This document shows, piece by piece, positions 10,761 to 22,482 of a stretch of DNA of 64,000 nt; within the stretch, counting starts at the first letter, position 1; each line of letters opens with the position of its first letter. The translations under genes were made by a program, and so were the position numbers. This DNA comes from Cinnamomum chago (taxonomy: Eukaryota > Streptophyta > Magnoliopsida > Laurales > Lauraceae), in assembly GCA_038049695.1 (NCBI GenBank), contig CP142461.1:24311001-24375000 (forward strand), given 5' to 3'. The notes under the pieces were generated by a model. That model was not told the origin of the DNA. It ran no database searches and was given only the letters and a program-made list of their open reading frames with translations.

Positions 10761-12708
10761 ATGAAATCGAAAATGAAATACATAACACGCTATCATGAAT
10801 GGAAGTTATCTCTAAGGGCTCAAAGGCAATCCAAGGGTCAATTTGATCAAAACTAATACTTCCTATGAAGGTTTACACTCCCCCTCAATCCATTCTCTTC
10901 TTTTGTCAAACTTTTGACAAGGTATAACTATTTGGTTCAAGAAGTAGATGGTTTTACCAATTGAGGGTCAACTTCAAGGAAAGGATTAGATTCATTTAAC
11001 TATAAGGCTCAATATGATCAAATTACCAAAAGAAAGCAAGGTCTAATGAGAAAAGAAATCATGGATACCAATTGGAAAAACAAAGAATACCAATTGAGAT
11101 TTAAAGATAAGTCTATTAAAACAATCACTCTAAGATAGATTTAGAAATATAACTATTAGGAAAAATCCAAATTAAAGCTATCCATGATGCAATGGGGTTT
11201 ACTAAACATAGCACCAATCAATATAACTTATGAAAATCATATGCTATGTAAGTTTTGAAATCATTTCATTCAATCAAAAAATATGACTATCATGTGCAAG
11301 ATGAGTGAAATGAAATTCAAGCATGAAGCCAACCTCAACTAATAACCAACCAATATTATGAACACATAAATATGGAGGTCATGAGATATACCTATATGAG
11401 CAAGAGAGGTGGCAAACATGAACATTATGATGCTAATGGAATGTGACATGGAATGAAAACATATAACTATCAAGTTCAATCCAATGTACACAAGGTCTAT
11501 CATATACACAAGATAAGACATCAATTGGATATGAAATCAATGGAAAATTATACCAAATGAAACCAATTGAATATGACAACATGATCAATAGCAAGGATGT
11601 GACAAACCCAAAATTCCATCAAGCAACATAAAAGGATATTCATCACTTTTAAAGATATGACTAAAGAGCATAGTGATGAACAAGGCAAATTGCAATGCAA
11701 AAGGATATAACTTTGAAATGCATGCAATTTCCAAAGTGTCAAAATCATATGAGTTCAACATCTAAGATATCCATCAAACATATAGAACTACGAGGAATGG
11801 ATTTCAAAGAGTTTCATATGATTAAGATCACTACTTATGAAGTTGAAACATGTATAAGTATGACACCAAGAGAATCTACATGAATCAACATCATAACCAT
11901 CCAAAAAGAAATGACTAGAAGGCAAAGAGGATGGATTTGGGTTCTAGTATGGCTTCTACAAATATAACTAAGATCACAACCATACATGGAACCAATAGTC
12001 ATTTGCATATAAAAAGAATGTAAACAAATAAGCAAGGATGCAAACAACATACATTTCCATTTCTAAGATAATGAGACCAAAAGAAAAGGAAATGAGAACA
12101 TGGAACATGCTTAGATGAATATAACTAATGATGTTATAGAGCATTTCCATTCAAACAATCTTCAAATCATTTTGATAAACAAAATCCAACAATGAGCATA
12201 AAAAGAATGATTTTGAAGATCAATTTTCAACATTGTATTTTAAAAGATATGACTTAAATGAAACACATACAAGTTGATTTTTCAAAACAATGATTTTCCA
12301 TATAAAAGTATAACTAAGGAATCCATGGAAAAACTTGAATTGATTCAAATCATTTGTTCAAAAAATCTTACTAAGACATCTACACAAATGATTCAACAAT
12401 AATTGATCATGAAACATCTAGCTATGAAAGCTTTTGAAATCACAATCAATTGATCATGTAGAAATGCAATGCAAAACATAAAACTAAATGAGTGCAAAAA
12501 GCAAATCAAACATGATGAAATTATAATCAAAAGATTTTGAAAACCATGATATGTAACTTAGAATGGTGCATGAAAACAAAAACAATTGATCACAAATAAA
12601 CATTGCATTAAAAGAAATGTAACTAAGAAAGAACAAAATGCAAATGTAACATGACCAACAATATGATTTAACTATTAAAGAATAGGTTGGTCAAGAAGGT
12701 TCAAGGCC
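10761..12708 (-). other. AT-rich non-coding spacer of Copia-2
   Basis: About 1.95 kb without a credible frame. A motif close to ATATAACTAA (minus strand TTAGTTATAT) recurs at least twelve times at uneven intervals of about 50-250 bp. The spacer occupies the place where protease-integrase-RT-RNase H would be. Confidence 0.65.
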
Positions 12709-14125
12709 TTAAGGTTTGTCTAAGTAGATAACTTTAGGAATCCTCCTAAGGTCTTGAGAGGGTTGATCTTTGAGGTCTTGTTTAGGAGTCCCACCAACTA
12801 TAGGAGATTTGACTTGATAAATTTTCAATTTAAACTTATCACCATGATATTTAGATTTGACTAAGTTTAGCTTAGAATGGTGATTAGTCTTTTGAGGTTG
12901 GTGGGTTTGTTTCTTAGGGGATTGTTTCACTTTTCTTTTCTTCTTACTTTCTCCCTTCACTTGACTTTTGAATTTTAAATTTAACTTTGTTACTTTATTC
13001 AAAAGTTCTTTCATGGGTTGATATAAGGGAGATAGGTTGAGAAGCTTTTTGTTTATAGATTCTTTTAAACTTGGTTTGACTTGTTTAACCTTTTTAGAAT
13101 CTATCTTTGGAGACTCCATTTTAATAGATTTAACTTGTTTAGTCTTTTTGGAGTCTTTCTTGATTTTTAGTGTCTTACCCTTCATAGATTTTGATTCTAC
13201 ATTTTTGAGTTCAAAGATGGGTTTGGACACAAGGCTTCTTCTTCTTAGTTTGCACTCAAATTTGAAATGTCCTTCTTTACCACAATAATGACATTTAGTT
13301 TTGGACATTTGAGAGAGAGTGCTAGAGAATGAGGACTCACCTTTCACAAAAGTGTTGGTGAATTTAGGGTCATGTGAAATATTCCTATCAAATCCAAGAC
13401 CCGTCCTATCTCCATGAGGTTTACCCAATTTAAATAATTTTTCAAGTCTTTCTTCACTTTGGGTAAACTTGCACTCATACTTTTGTTTATATCCTTCAAG
13501 TTGAGTGACTTTGGTTATAAGGATTGAATTTTCATGTTTTAACTTTTAAAAGATCATTTTCAATTTCCTTATAATTACTTAGCTCTTCATTGGCAAGTTT
13601 TAATTTAAGTTTTAGTTCATTAACAACATTAGATCCAAGTTCTGAGTTTTTTAACTTACTTTTAATCAACTTGGATTCTAAATTGATAAAGTCTTTGTCT
13701 TGCCTTTTTATTTGATCTCTTAGATTTAAATTTTCCTTAATGACATTATCATAACCCATCTTTAATTCGTTTAGTTCATCTTGAATGTTAGATAGGTTAT
13801 TTAAAGAGATCATGAACTTAGATTCTAAACAATTTATGACTTCTTCTTTCTCTCTAAGCTCATCTTTTGAAGAGACTAGCTCTATGTTAAGTCTATTTGA
13901 TTCTTCTTTTAAACTTTTATTTCTCTTATCAAGCTTTGAAGATAATGTATATAATTCATTATAGGCTTGTTGAAGATCATCTTCATCATACTCATTTTCT
14001 TCCTCTTTTGAATCAAATTGATATTCATTTAATTGAGGGTTTGAATCTCCAATAGAAGGAAGAATGAGAGGTCTAGAAGAATCTACAAAGACTAGCATAG
14101 TGGAGTCCATTCTAATGATTTTCAT
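12709..14125 (-). pseudogene. Coiled-coil and zinc-knuckle protein of Copia-2 (gag remnant)
   Basis: The minus-strand frame starts at ATG 14125, about 90 bases after the primer site, and runs to 13532. A single-base shift in an A-rich run near 13540 moves it to a second frame that continues to 12709. The first part is acidic and then a long heptad-rich coiled coil (LQQAYNELYTLSSKLDKRNK and on). The second part carries a CCHC zinc knuckle, CHYCGKEGHFKFEC, followed by a Lys-rich tail. The usual Copia gag N-terminal domain is absent. The coiled coil resembles QQAYDELYENWENL in Copia-1, so this is the C-terminal half of gag. The knuckle would bind the element RNA. With the one shift repaired it would be about 470 residues. 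Confidence 0.78.
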
Positions 14126-14212
14126 GCAAGCACAACTCTAGGGTTTTTGACTCTAGGTTTTTACACCTAATCAAGAGTTCCAAACACTTGATCCTAAAAG
14201 ATAGAGCACGAG

Positions 14213-14224
14213 GCTCTGATACCA
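14213..14224 (-). promoter_or_regulatory. Primer-binding site of Copia-2 (initiator tRNA-Met)
   Basis: GCTCTGATACCA on the plus strand is the complement of TGGTATCAGAGC, the standard plant initiator-Met primer site. It lies two bases inside the 5' LTR edge. Confidence 0.93.
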
Positions 14225-14226
14225 AT

Positions 14227-15996
14227 TGAAAGTCCTGAGGATCCTAACCCTAGAGGGGGGGTGAATAGGGTGCTACAACTATGACCAATTTAGACCAATT
14301 TTAATTTCTTAACATAAACTAGTCACATGTGATGATATTAACCAAACAAAATGCGGAAGCTAATAAATGAATCACCACAAGCATACATCACAACACAAAG
14401 GTTTATAGTGGTTCGGCCTCAATGCCTACGTCCACTACCGGCTTGTGATCCAATCACCCCACCGGATTTCCACTATTTATGCTTTTTACTAGGCTAAGCA
14501 ATAACCCTTACAATGTTGTTTTTCTAGGCTAAACAACAACCTCTCAATGTGCTTTTCTAGGCTAAGCAATAACCTTTACAAAATACTTTTCTTAGGCTAA
14601 GCAATAACCTTTACAAAATGTTTTTCTTAGGCTAAGCAATAACCTTTACAAGATGCTTTTCTTAGGCTTAGCAATAACCTTTACAAATGAATGATTTCTC
14701 TAAGAAGGTGTCTTCACAAAAGAACACTCCAAGAGATACAATTTAAGCACAATTGAATTGCCTCTACATAAGCTAATATGAAAGTGTAATTCAAATTACA
14801 AACATACACTAAATGAGCTAAAGTGTGTGCACAAGTGTATGAATGCTTTTCTTCAATCAATTTCAACAATGAAGCTCTTAAATGAATGCATGATGCATTT
14901 TAAAATCAAAGCTTATAAAATGATGATTGAAGAGAAAACTAATCACATAAAAGATTCAAACAACTTTGAAGAAATGAACTAAACAAGTTGTATGAATATT
15001 AAAATCTAAGAGCATGTGAATTAGTCAAGAGAGTTTGCAAACCATTCTTAATATTCCAAAGATGGTAATGAGTTTGCAAAACAACTCTTTAAAAACTAGA
15101 AATCATGCATAAAAGAAAATACAAAGATTTAACCGTGCATTGATTCTAATTTTAATGGAAATCAAAATGATAAGTAAGATGTACCTTTTTAAAACTCAAG
15201 CATTTGATTTCCAAATAGCCCTCTAGCCTTTCCAACTTCTTCCCCTTTCTTTGGCTCCAAAATGGTCTCAAAAGTTCATGGTTCAAGCCTCAAAAAGGAT
15301 GGGAAATGAATGGACTTTATACAAGAAAACAGTCCAACGGCTAGTCCCCGGTCGACCTGGAAGCAGGTCTCGGTCGACCGGGATCACACAACGGTCATAT
15401 TTTTGACCGTTGGTGCTTCAGGGCCATTTCTGCCTGTAGTGTTCCTGGTCGACCGGGACCTCTGGGCCGGTCGACCGGCCACACAGGCAGCTGACCCCCT
15501 GGGACCAAAAAATCAATATTTTGCATAATCGAAGCTATTTCTTTGAGGGGATTTTTGGGCCACTAAATCAAGCTTGGTAACATGTTTTAAATCAATCTAA
15601 GATGTTTAAAAACATGAAACACAAAAAAACCTAAAATGATTCGAAACTTTAAAACCAAAGGCTAGCTTGATTTCTAAAAACTCTTTTCACAAATAAATGC
15701 ATACAAAAGTGATTCTGAAAAAGATGAATGTATGCAAGGCACAAACCTAAATCTTCAATATGATTTCTCAAAAGTATTGCACAAAGAATTAGGATTTCAA
15801 AAGAGTTTGAATTCTAAAATCAATGCATCCAAGTATAAAAACAAAACATGCATAAAACAATACTTTTTCAAATCTTAAAAGCAATGCATGTATAAAACCA
15901 GATTTCAAGGTTTTCTAAAACAATGCAAGTGTGAAAATTCAAATGATGCTAAAGTGAAAATGCATCCATCAAATTGCAAATACAAAAATCCTAACA
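14227..15996 (-). repeat. 5' LTR of Copia-2 (right copy)
   Basis: Almost identical to 8487-10255, with one single-base length difference near 15281. It abuts the primer site at 14213-14224, which marks it as the 5' LTR of a minus-strand element. Confidence 0.95.
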
Positions 15997-16001
15997 ATAC
16001 G
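15997..16001. repeat. Target-site duplication of Copia-2, right copy (ATACG)
   Basis: ATACG directly follows the CA end of the right LTR and repeats 8482-8486. Confidence 0.95.
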
Positions 16002-16075
16002 CACTTCTAAATATGGAAGGCGACAGATGTGTGCTGTCCATCAACGGCAAGTTCTTGAAGCGGTACTACCCTTGA
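16002..16075 (+). pseudogene. C-terminal end of element A polyprotein
   Basis: If Copia-2 and one ATACG copy are removed, the integrase frame reads on without a break through NMEGDRCVLSINGKFLKRYYP to TGA at 16073-16075. This in-frame restart is strong proof that the exact insertion edges are right. GKFLKRYYP is the typical end of Tat-type pol. Confidence 0.9.
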
Positions 16076-16425
16076 AGACTTTCGTCACTGGGTCAGAGCA
16101 GTGCCTGCACGGCCAAAGCCTATTCTCTAGTACTCGCTCGTCAAACCCGTCTCTTTTAGATTTTTCATCCTTATGTTGAGATTTCTAAAAATTCAAAACA
16201 ATGCTTACTTTCATAGTTTCATTGTTAAAAAAAAAATTCAAAAACCCAAGTTTAGGAGCCTCGTCCCTAACTTGACCAAATTTCCGATCCTTGAACCCGA
16301 AATTCATGGTTTGATACGAAATCAGGACTCAGGGATTTTCACCCTGTCTTTTACCACCAAAATGGTTTTAGACCAAAATTTACGACCCTTGTGTCTTTAA
16401 ACAAAAATGGTTTTTCAAAAAAAAC
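16076..16425 (+). other. Non-coding stretch after pol of element A
   Basis: After the pol stop codon I see no gene. The sequence is moderately A/T-rich and leads into the tandem arrays. Confidence 0.5.
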
Positions 16426-16427
16426 CG

Positions 16428-16872
16428 TGGGGAAGCGACGCTTAGTCGATACTCGCAAAACCCAAAATCGGAAGGACGCGAACCCCATTCGATACTTCCA
16501 AATTTTCAAAATCGCAGGGAAACGACACTTTGTCGATACTTGCAAAATTTCAAAAAAAAAGATCATGGAGACGCAACATTCCAATTGATATCCACAAACC
16601 CAAAATTCAAACAAAAATCGAGGTCCAAAAAAAAAAGACCTCAAATTTCAAAAATCGTGGGGAAGCGACATCCCATCGATACCCACAAAACCAAAATTTT
16701 TGAAAAAAAAAAAAAGGCAAGGAAGTGACGCTTAGTCATACTTGCGCCAAAATTCGTGAGGAAGCGACATTCCATCGATACTCTCAACCAAATGAGCAAG
16801 GAGGCAACATTCCATCGATACTAGCAAGACCATTCAGCAGGGAGGCGACTTTTAGTCGATACTTGCATTTTG
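16428..16872 (+). repeat. Tandem array of ~40-60 bp 'GGAAGCGAC' units
   Basis: Nine or ten units, each GGGGAAGCGACRYTYAGTCGAT followed by ACTYGCAAAA and an A-rich tail of variable length. Two internal versions alternate, 'GCTTAGTCGATACT' and 'ATTCCATCGATACT'. It lies between pol and the antisense gene. Confidence 0.8.
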
Positions 16873-16879
16873 AAAACCA

Positions 16880-17435
16880 AAACCCGGCTCTCATGCCAAA
16901 ATCGTTATAAATGCCAAAAACCCAGCTCTCATGCCAAAAATCGGCTATCAACGCCACAAAATCGGCTATAAATGCCACAAAACATGGCTTTCACGCCAAC
17001 AAAACAAAACTTTGTTTTCAAAAATCTGCTATAAACGCCAAAAATTCAGCTATAATCGCCACAAAAAAATCAGCTATCAACGCCAAAAACAAATTTTGGC
17101 TATCAATGCCACAAACAAATTTCGGCTTCCAAGCCAAAAACAAAATTTCGGCTTCCATGCCAACCCAAATTCGGTTTCCATGCCATCCCAAATTTTGACT
17201 TTCATGCCATTTCAAGAAAACTCCAGCTCCTACGCCACAAAATTCGGCTCTCATGCCATTTCAAAAATCGGCTTTCATGCCATTACACAAAACCTGGCTC
17301 CCATGCCATAAACAAAATTCGGCTTCCATGCCATCCCAAATTTTGGCTTTTACGCCTCAAAACTCCGGCTCCCATGCTGACCCAAATTTTGGCTTTCATG
17401 CCATCTCAAAATTCGGCTTTCATGCCAAAACAACC
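16880..17435 (+). repeat. Minisatellite of ~17-27 bp 'GGCTTTCATGCCA' units
   Basis: About 24 units of the form (C)GGCTNNCATGCC or GGCTATCAACGCC joined by A-rich linkers such as AAAAATT. The paired GGC and GCC could form a three-base-pair stem in each unit. Long apparent frames on both strands are products of the repeat and are not genes. Confidence 0.85.
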
Positions 17436-17679
17436 ATTTGATAAAAGGTCTTTCACAAAATGAAAAACTTTGGATCAAGTTTCCAAACAAACATTCCCAT
17501 TTAACTATTGCTTGAATTTATCACAAAAGAATTTGAGTTAAAAAAAAAGGGGGAATACAAAAAAAGAAGTGCTAAAAAAATGTGTACAGGCACTACAAAA
17601 GAAAGAGTACCAAAAAATATGTGTGTATACACGGGTACCAAAAAAGAAGAAAAAAAGGTTTGTTACAAGAATCAGGAGC
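17436..17679 (+). other. Spacer downstream of antisense PMD gene
   Basis: A-rich sequence with lysine-coding chance frames. On the minus strand this is the region just past the PMD stop codon, so it should hold that gene's 3' end. I cannot point to a clear poly(A) signal. Confidence 0.4.
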
Positions 17680-18794
17680 TCACATGGTCTTCAACCAAAG
17701 ACTCAACTCCTCAAGCAGACTCTTGGCCTTAGCCTCTAAAGTTTCCAGGCCACGCTTCTTCAAGATCTTCCCATAGAATGCGGCAGAACTCCGCGATCCA
17801 TCTGCAGCACGGGGAAGCTCTTCCCAAAGAATTCGCCATTGCTCGTACTCTTAAATCTTCCTCCAGAGATTGCTCTCAACCTCCTTGACTTGGTGAATCA
17901 GAGACCCTTCTTTGGCACGAGCTTTCACAATGGCATCCCATTTCGCGACAGCTTGTTCCTCCAATAGCTCTAGACGCTGCCTTGTCTCAACAACCTCCCT
18001 ATCAATACGGCGCAGATCCTCTATCAGCCCGATGATAGCCAACTCGGTAACGTCCCTCTCCCGAATGAATTGCTTCCGAGTCCGAGAGATTTCATCCAGC
18101 TCAGACTTGACCTCGCCAGAAGGCTTCAAAAACATCTCATTGAAGAAGTCACCACTTGGGAAGCTCTTGGTTTCATTCCACTTGTTCCCTAGAGCTATGA
18201 CTTCATCAACGAAAGGCTTCGCATCTGCAATGTCCAGGCCGACCTCTTCGCTATCAGCAAGGATGTCTTATACATGCTTAATCATGCCAAAGCCAGCTTC
18301 TAAATGGCCAGAAGAAAAAGTTTCGATCCATGAGCTCAAAACGCTCTTCAGTACTTTCTTCGCATACTCAAGAGATGGCCCGGATGAAGGCTCACCCCTC
18401 TCCATTGGTCGACTACCCGTGTCATGTCCTGCTGGAGGAGTGATCATTAAACTCTTTCTAACCAAAGACACTGGCAAAGGAATCTGCTCAGACGATTTCA
18501 TCTCTGCCGCATTAAAACTGGAAGAAGAAGTCCCTACTTCTGGTTCAACTGCAGGCATCCCCTGCTCTGGCACTGAGGAACTTCTTCTGTCACCTCACAA
18601 TCTGCTAGCAGAACAAAAAAAAAGAGGTATGAATTTGATCCTGTTGAAAAAATCATTATCATCAGGATTATTGCTACAAATACCTTCTTCGACAATTGGC
18701 GGAATACTTTCTGCCTCCATGAGTTCATCCGAAGAGTCGTCAAAGGACGCGTCCATGGATGGCTCGAAATCGTCGAAATCCTGTGGCAAGTCAG

Positions 18795-18873
18795 CTGACA
18801 AGAAAACAAGCAACCTGTTAGCAAATGACGGCACAGACAAAAAAGAAGAAAAAAAAACACAAAGAAGTCATAC
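18795..18873 (-). other. Intron 3 of antisense PMD gene
   Basis: Donor G|GTATGACTTC, acceptor TTCTTGTCAG|CTGAC, 79 bp and T-rich. Joining keeps the frame from ESSP into ADLPQDFDDFEP. A fourth intron probably starts at 18683 (GTATTTG), but its acceptor is uncertain because the next coding part is out of phase. Confidence 0.65.
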
Positions 18874-18990
18874 CAGGTGAAGATTCTGGAATCACTCCAG
18901 GATCCCTAGGTTCTTCTTCAGATGCTGCAACCGAATCCGTCACTGCCTCATTGGCTGGAACCTCAGGCATCATCAAGTCCTCATCTTCCA

Positions 18991-19069
18991 CTGAAAAAAG
19001 GAGAGAAGGCAAATCAAAATAAGAAAATCCCAAAGAAAGAAACGAAAAGGGAAAGAAAAGGAATCATAC
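18991..19069 (-). other. Intron 2 of antisense PMD gene
   Basis: Donor G|GTATGATTCC and acceptor TTTTTTCAG|TGGAAG. It is T-rich, 79 bp, typical of plant introns, and links two acidic coding stretches. Confidence 0.65.
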
Positions 19070-21343
19070 CATCATCAACGGTTCCTTCCTCTCGGCTCCT
19101 CTTTTCCGGAGGCTCATCAGCATCCCCTTACATCTCTTAAGCAACGGTGAGAGGGACTTCCGCATCAGGAGAGTCATCATGTCGTCTCTTATGGCGGCGC
19201 TGCCCTCTCTTCCTCTTGCTTCTATGGGATGGTTTACTTGAAGTACCCGCCCCACTATCAAAGTCAGGAGTTTTGCTTGACTCCTCACCGGATTGTCTAC
19301 TCTTTCCAACGGACTCCATGGAAGTCTTCTTCAATTCCACTTGCATCCAAGCGTCGATCTCGGCTTCCTCCTCTTCGAGCTGATCCAAGACCTCACTAGG
19401 TATCTCTTGTACAGCTCCTGGTCTGATGATGTCCAGCTCATTGAGAAAGCCAATCTTGTGCTTCTCTCCGGAAAGGAAAGCCAGGACTTCCTCTCGATGG
19501 ACTCCATCCGATCTACCAAGACCCTTCCCAGGAGATTGCTTGACATCGAGCTCCTTTTTTGAAAGCCCCCGGTACACTGAAAAGCTTTCCACAAACCATT
19601 TCGTGAAGCCAGCAGTCCGAAAAATGGGCAACTCAGGATAGGAAATCATGGCGGTGGTGTCCTCCGCACTGTAAAAAGCCAATGCATTCCTCCCATCCTG
19701 CAAACCTCCAAAGCGCTTCACCATGCTCGAAGGCGCTCCAACAACGCCTTGAGAAAAGCCTAATTGTAGCGCGAGGGAACATACGGTTGGAGATCAACAA
19801 AAAGATGTCTCCGGTACACCATCGTACCAACACGTATGTTAAAAAGTCACCCCTTTTCTGCATTGGTCAAGGAGTAATGTCTTCCCAACCCCGCCCTGGT
19901 GGAATCACGGGAGACACCAAAGTCGAAAGCCTTCTTCCGCAAACCTGGAGAAAGCTTCACTGAAGATTGCCCGATCTCGACGTCCCTGAACCGTCGGATC
20001 CTCAAATGGGCAGACAAAAGAGATTTGGAAACGGTTGTCCCTCTAGCCAACCGAATCATGAAAGGATCATCATCCTGAGCAACTCCTGATGTGTGTTCCA
20101 TCCCCTCCAGCAAAAACAGCCTCACCCAACCAATAAGTGAGGTAAACAGCGAGATCTCTCCGCAATGCGATGTCAGAATAAATGGCGTCTGTTCTCCATC
20201 GTCGCATAACCGAGATCTTCTTCGAACCTGGGTTCTTGGCCCTAGCATCTTGGGTCGTGCCATCAGAAGACTCTCCATCGTCAAAGAAGTTGGAGCTGCA
20301 ACTCTTCCAACTGCTACACCGAACTTTTGAGCCCTCTTTCTCCTTCAAAAAATCATAGAAGGCGACAAGCTGAAAGTACAGGATCTTGAACTCCTCAGAC
20401 TACTCCTCAAGAACGTTGTCGATAGGCATAAACTCCTCATAGAGTTTTCCAAGGATAGGCAGCCCGGTGATGACGCTTAATTCCTTCAGAGTAAAACCAA
20501 TCTCACCGTTCGTCACAATGAAGGTGTGGTTTGCGGAAGGAATGACTCTAGCATGGCCATAAAGGCCTCATCGGAGAAAACCACGGTCTTCCGAAAAGTG
20601 CGAACCGCGTAGAAGATCTCAGGCTCCTTCAAAATGGCTCTACCAACCTGCAGGGTGTGATCAGTCCATGATTCCTAGCTCGAATCAGTACTGAAACGGC
20701 CACGAAGTCGAAAAGGCTTCACCCAACTGCTGTCGTCACCCCGAAAAATACCGAGGCCAACTGGTCTCAAATTGACACGAAGGATGGTCGGAACCTTGGT
20801 AGCCACTAGAAGGCATCAACATGTCCATACGGACAGGCGACTTCTCCTCATATCCTGAAGGCCCGCCAACAAAAACCCCGGTCTTTATCACATTGGTCCT
20901 CTTCACCCAGCTTGGAGGATCCTTCCTCTTGGGACACGTCGGAGAAAGACTCATGATCGATACAGTCCAATCAAAGGTCAACCGGGTAGAAATAGTTCTC
21001 TCCTTACCACCAGCTGTGTAAGAGAACTGAAAACACCTTCTTTGGTACGTCAAGTCGTCAGGAACTGCATCGCCAAAGAAGAAGGTAGGCTTGGGCACAA
21101 CACTCTGATCGTCCATGACCCAAGGACGATTGCTTACCATAATTCTGTAGAACTCCTCATCATTGAGAGCGATTAATCGCTGTCTAATCTCATTGCGGTT
21201 GAGGGAGTCACACTCTTCCAAGTTTCTCTCCACAAACTTGACCTTCTCCCAGGCCTACTGTACGGCCACATTAAGAGACCTGGTAGACCGATGAGGCGCA
21301 TCAGTAGCAGGCTCTTTGCCCTTGTTCGTTCTGGAGGAACTAC

Positions 21344-22353
21344 CTGCAAAGGATGAAAAAGAAAAAAAAAATAAATCATCAAAGTGACAGAATTTTGCTA
21401 AAAAAAAATTCTAGCAAGATTTTGGCATGATTCCGGGATAACTCCGAAGAAAAGGGAAACATCCTGAAGAAGATAGGAAGCAAGAAGATGAGCTCAAAAT
21501 CACCACAAGCTCAATGAAGCATCCTCAAAGAAGGTTTGAACTCAAACATTGCTGCGAGATCAAACTAATCTCATCAAATCTCTGCAAGCTTGAAGAAAGG
21601 GCTCAACATCGTTGCGAGCTCCAAACTCCAAAACTTGCAAAGCTCCTAAAAAATCCAGCAAGATCAGGAAAGGGCTCAACATTGCTGCGAGCTCCAAATC
21701 TCAAAACTTGCAAAAGATTTCTAGGTATGCATCATCATGCTCCCAACCAATTTACTAAAGGCATGCATAAAAAATCATCATGCATTAGATGCTAGGAAAA
21801 CTTTAACCAAAGTTTGATCAATTCCAACCCAACATTGGTCAAAACCAATCAAATTTTGTCAAAGTCAAAATTCATGTTGACTTGACCTAGAGATTCTAGC
21901 CTTTTATCTTAATGCATCAAAAAAAAAAGAGAAGAGAAAGAAAGTCATGTGCATGAACATCTTGAAATGCATAAAATCTCATCATCATGGTGCATAAACC
22001 TCAATATCATAGTGAGCAAAAAAAGAGAAGCAAAAAAAAAAAAAAGAGAAAGAAGTTTCAAAAAAAAATATTTCCGGGCAGCAGGCTGTGGCCCACTGCC
22101 ACGTGGCAGTACGGACCTGTCCGTACAGCCAATAAGAAAAGAAAAAAAAACGTGCAAAAGAAAAAAGAACGTCCAAAACAAAACAGCAAGTGAAAAAAAA
22201 AACACGTGGAAAAAAAAGAGAAGAAAAGGAAAAGAAAGGAAAAAAAAAAGAGAAGAAAAAAAAAGAAAGAAAAAAAAAAGAAGAAGAAAAGAAAAGGAAA
22301 GGAAAGGATTCTGCTTCTACAATGGAAATTTCTTGTGAAGAAAGAAAACTTAC
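21344..22353 (-). other. Intron 1 of antisense PMD gene
   Basis: Donor GTAAGT at 22353-22348 after ATGGCTTCAA, and acceptor TTTGCAG ending at 21344. Joining restores phase directly into a Ser-rich start of exon 2. The 1-kb intron is pyrimidine-rich on the minus strand, and its long purine runs near 22200-22310 create false frames. Confidence 0.7.
21500..21722 (-). repeat. ~75-bp repeats within intron 1 of PMD gene
   Basis: Two close and one weaker copy of GGGCTCAACATYGYTGCGAG CTCCAAA followed by CTCAAAACTTGCAAA, at about 21520-21595, 21598-21645 and 21674-21720 on the plus strand. Confidence 0.65.
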
Positions 22354-22482
22354 TTGAAGCCATTGATGGAGAAGAAGAAGAAAAGCTTGAAGATCTTTGA
22401 AGAAGAACTCTTGATCTTGGAGCACTCTTGAAGACTCTTGCAAAGAAAGAAAGCAAAGAAGTAAAGATCCAATCTCATCTTG

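Larger units (their letters stand above)
8487..15996 (-). mobile_element. Copia-2, non-autonomous Ty1/Copia element
   Basis: Two LTRs of 1769 and 1770 bp flank a 3.97-kb interior. On the minus strand the order is 5' LTR (14227-15996), primer site complementary to initiator tRNA-Met, a coiled-coil and zinc-knuckle protein, an AT-rich spacer, a polypurine tract and the 3' LTR (8487-10255). I counted about 14 differences between the LTRs, under 1 percent, so it is the youngest dated insertion here. The interior has no protease, integrase, RT or RNase H and no N-terminal gag domain, so it must borrow these from a related element. Its LTR ends (TGTTAGG and GGACTTTCA) match those of Copia-1, so they share a lineage. 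Confidence 0.93.
17680..22363 (-). pseudogene. Antisense plant mobile domain (PMD) gene carried by element A
   Basis: Minus-strand gene. Exon 1 is ATGGCTTCAA at 22363-22354; exon 2 starts at 21343 in phase and reads SSRTNKGKEP, then VERNLEECDSLNRNEIRQRL. The PMD core follows: WTDHTLQVGRAILKEPEIFY (about 20670), TNGEIGFTLKELSVITGLPI (about 20490) and DLAVYLTYWLGEAVF (about 20150). This is the pattern of the plant 'aminotransferase-like' mobile domain. A basic, nuclear-localisation-like stretch, RSKRKRGQRRHKRRH, lies at about 19190-19235. Small acidic exons and a coiled-coil tail (RLELLEEQAVAKWDAIVKAR) end at TGA 17682-17680. Stops at 21257-21255, 20677-20675 and 20402-20400, and frameshifts near 20790, 20100, 19800 and 18560, make it a pseudogene. 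Known PMD proteins include nuclear factors such as Arabidopsis MAIN/MAIL1; TE-borne forms are of unknown role. Confidence 0.8.

Noticed and set aside
16911-17311. Long plus- and minus-strand frames with NAT/MPF repeats
   Set aside because: They are translations of a short tandem repeat whose units happen to lack stops.
17680-22363. PMD gene as a host gene into which element A's parts inserted
   Set aside because: It lies between pol and the polypurine tract of A with no target duplications around it, so it is part of the element.
21949-22456. Lys-rich plus-strand and Phe-rich minus-strand frames of 130-150 codons
   Set aside because: They come from purine runs inside intron 1 of the antisense gene; only the ATG near 22363 is used in my model.
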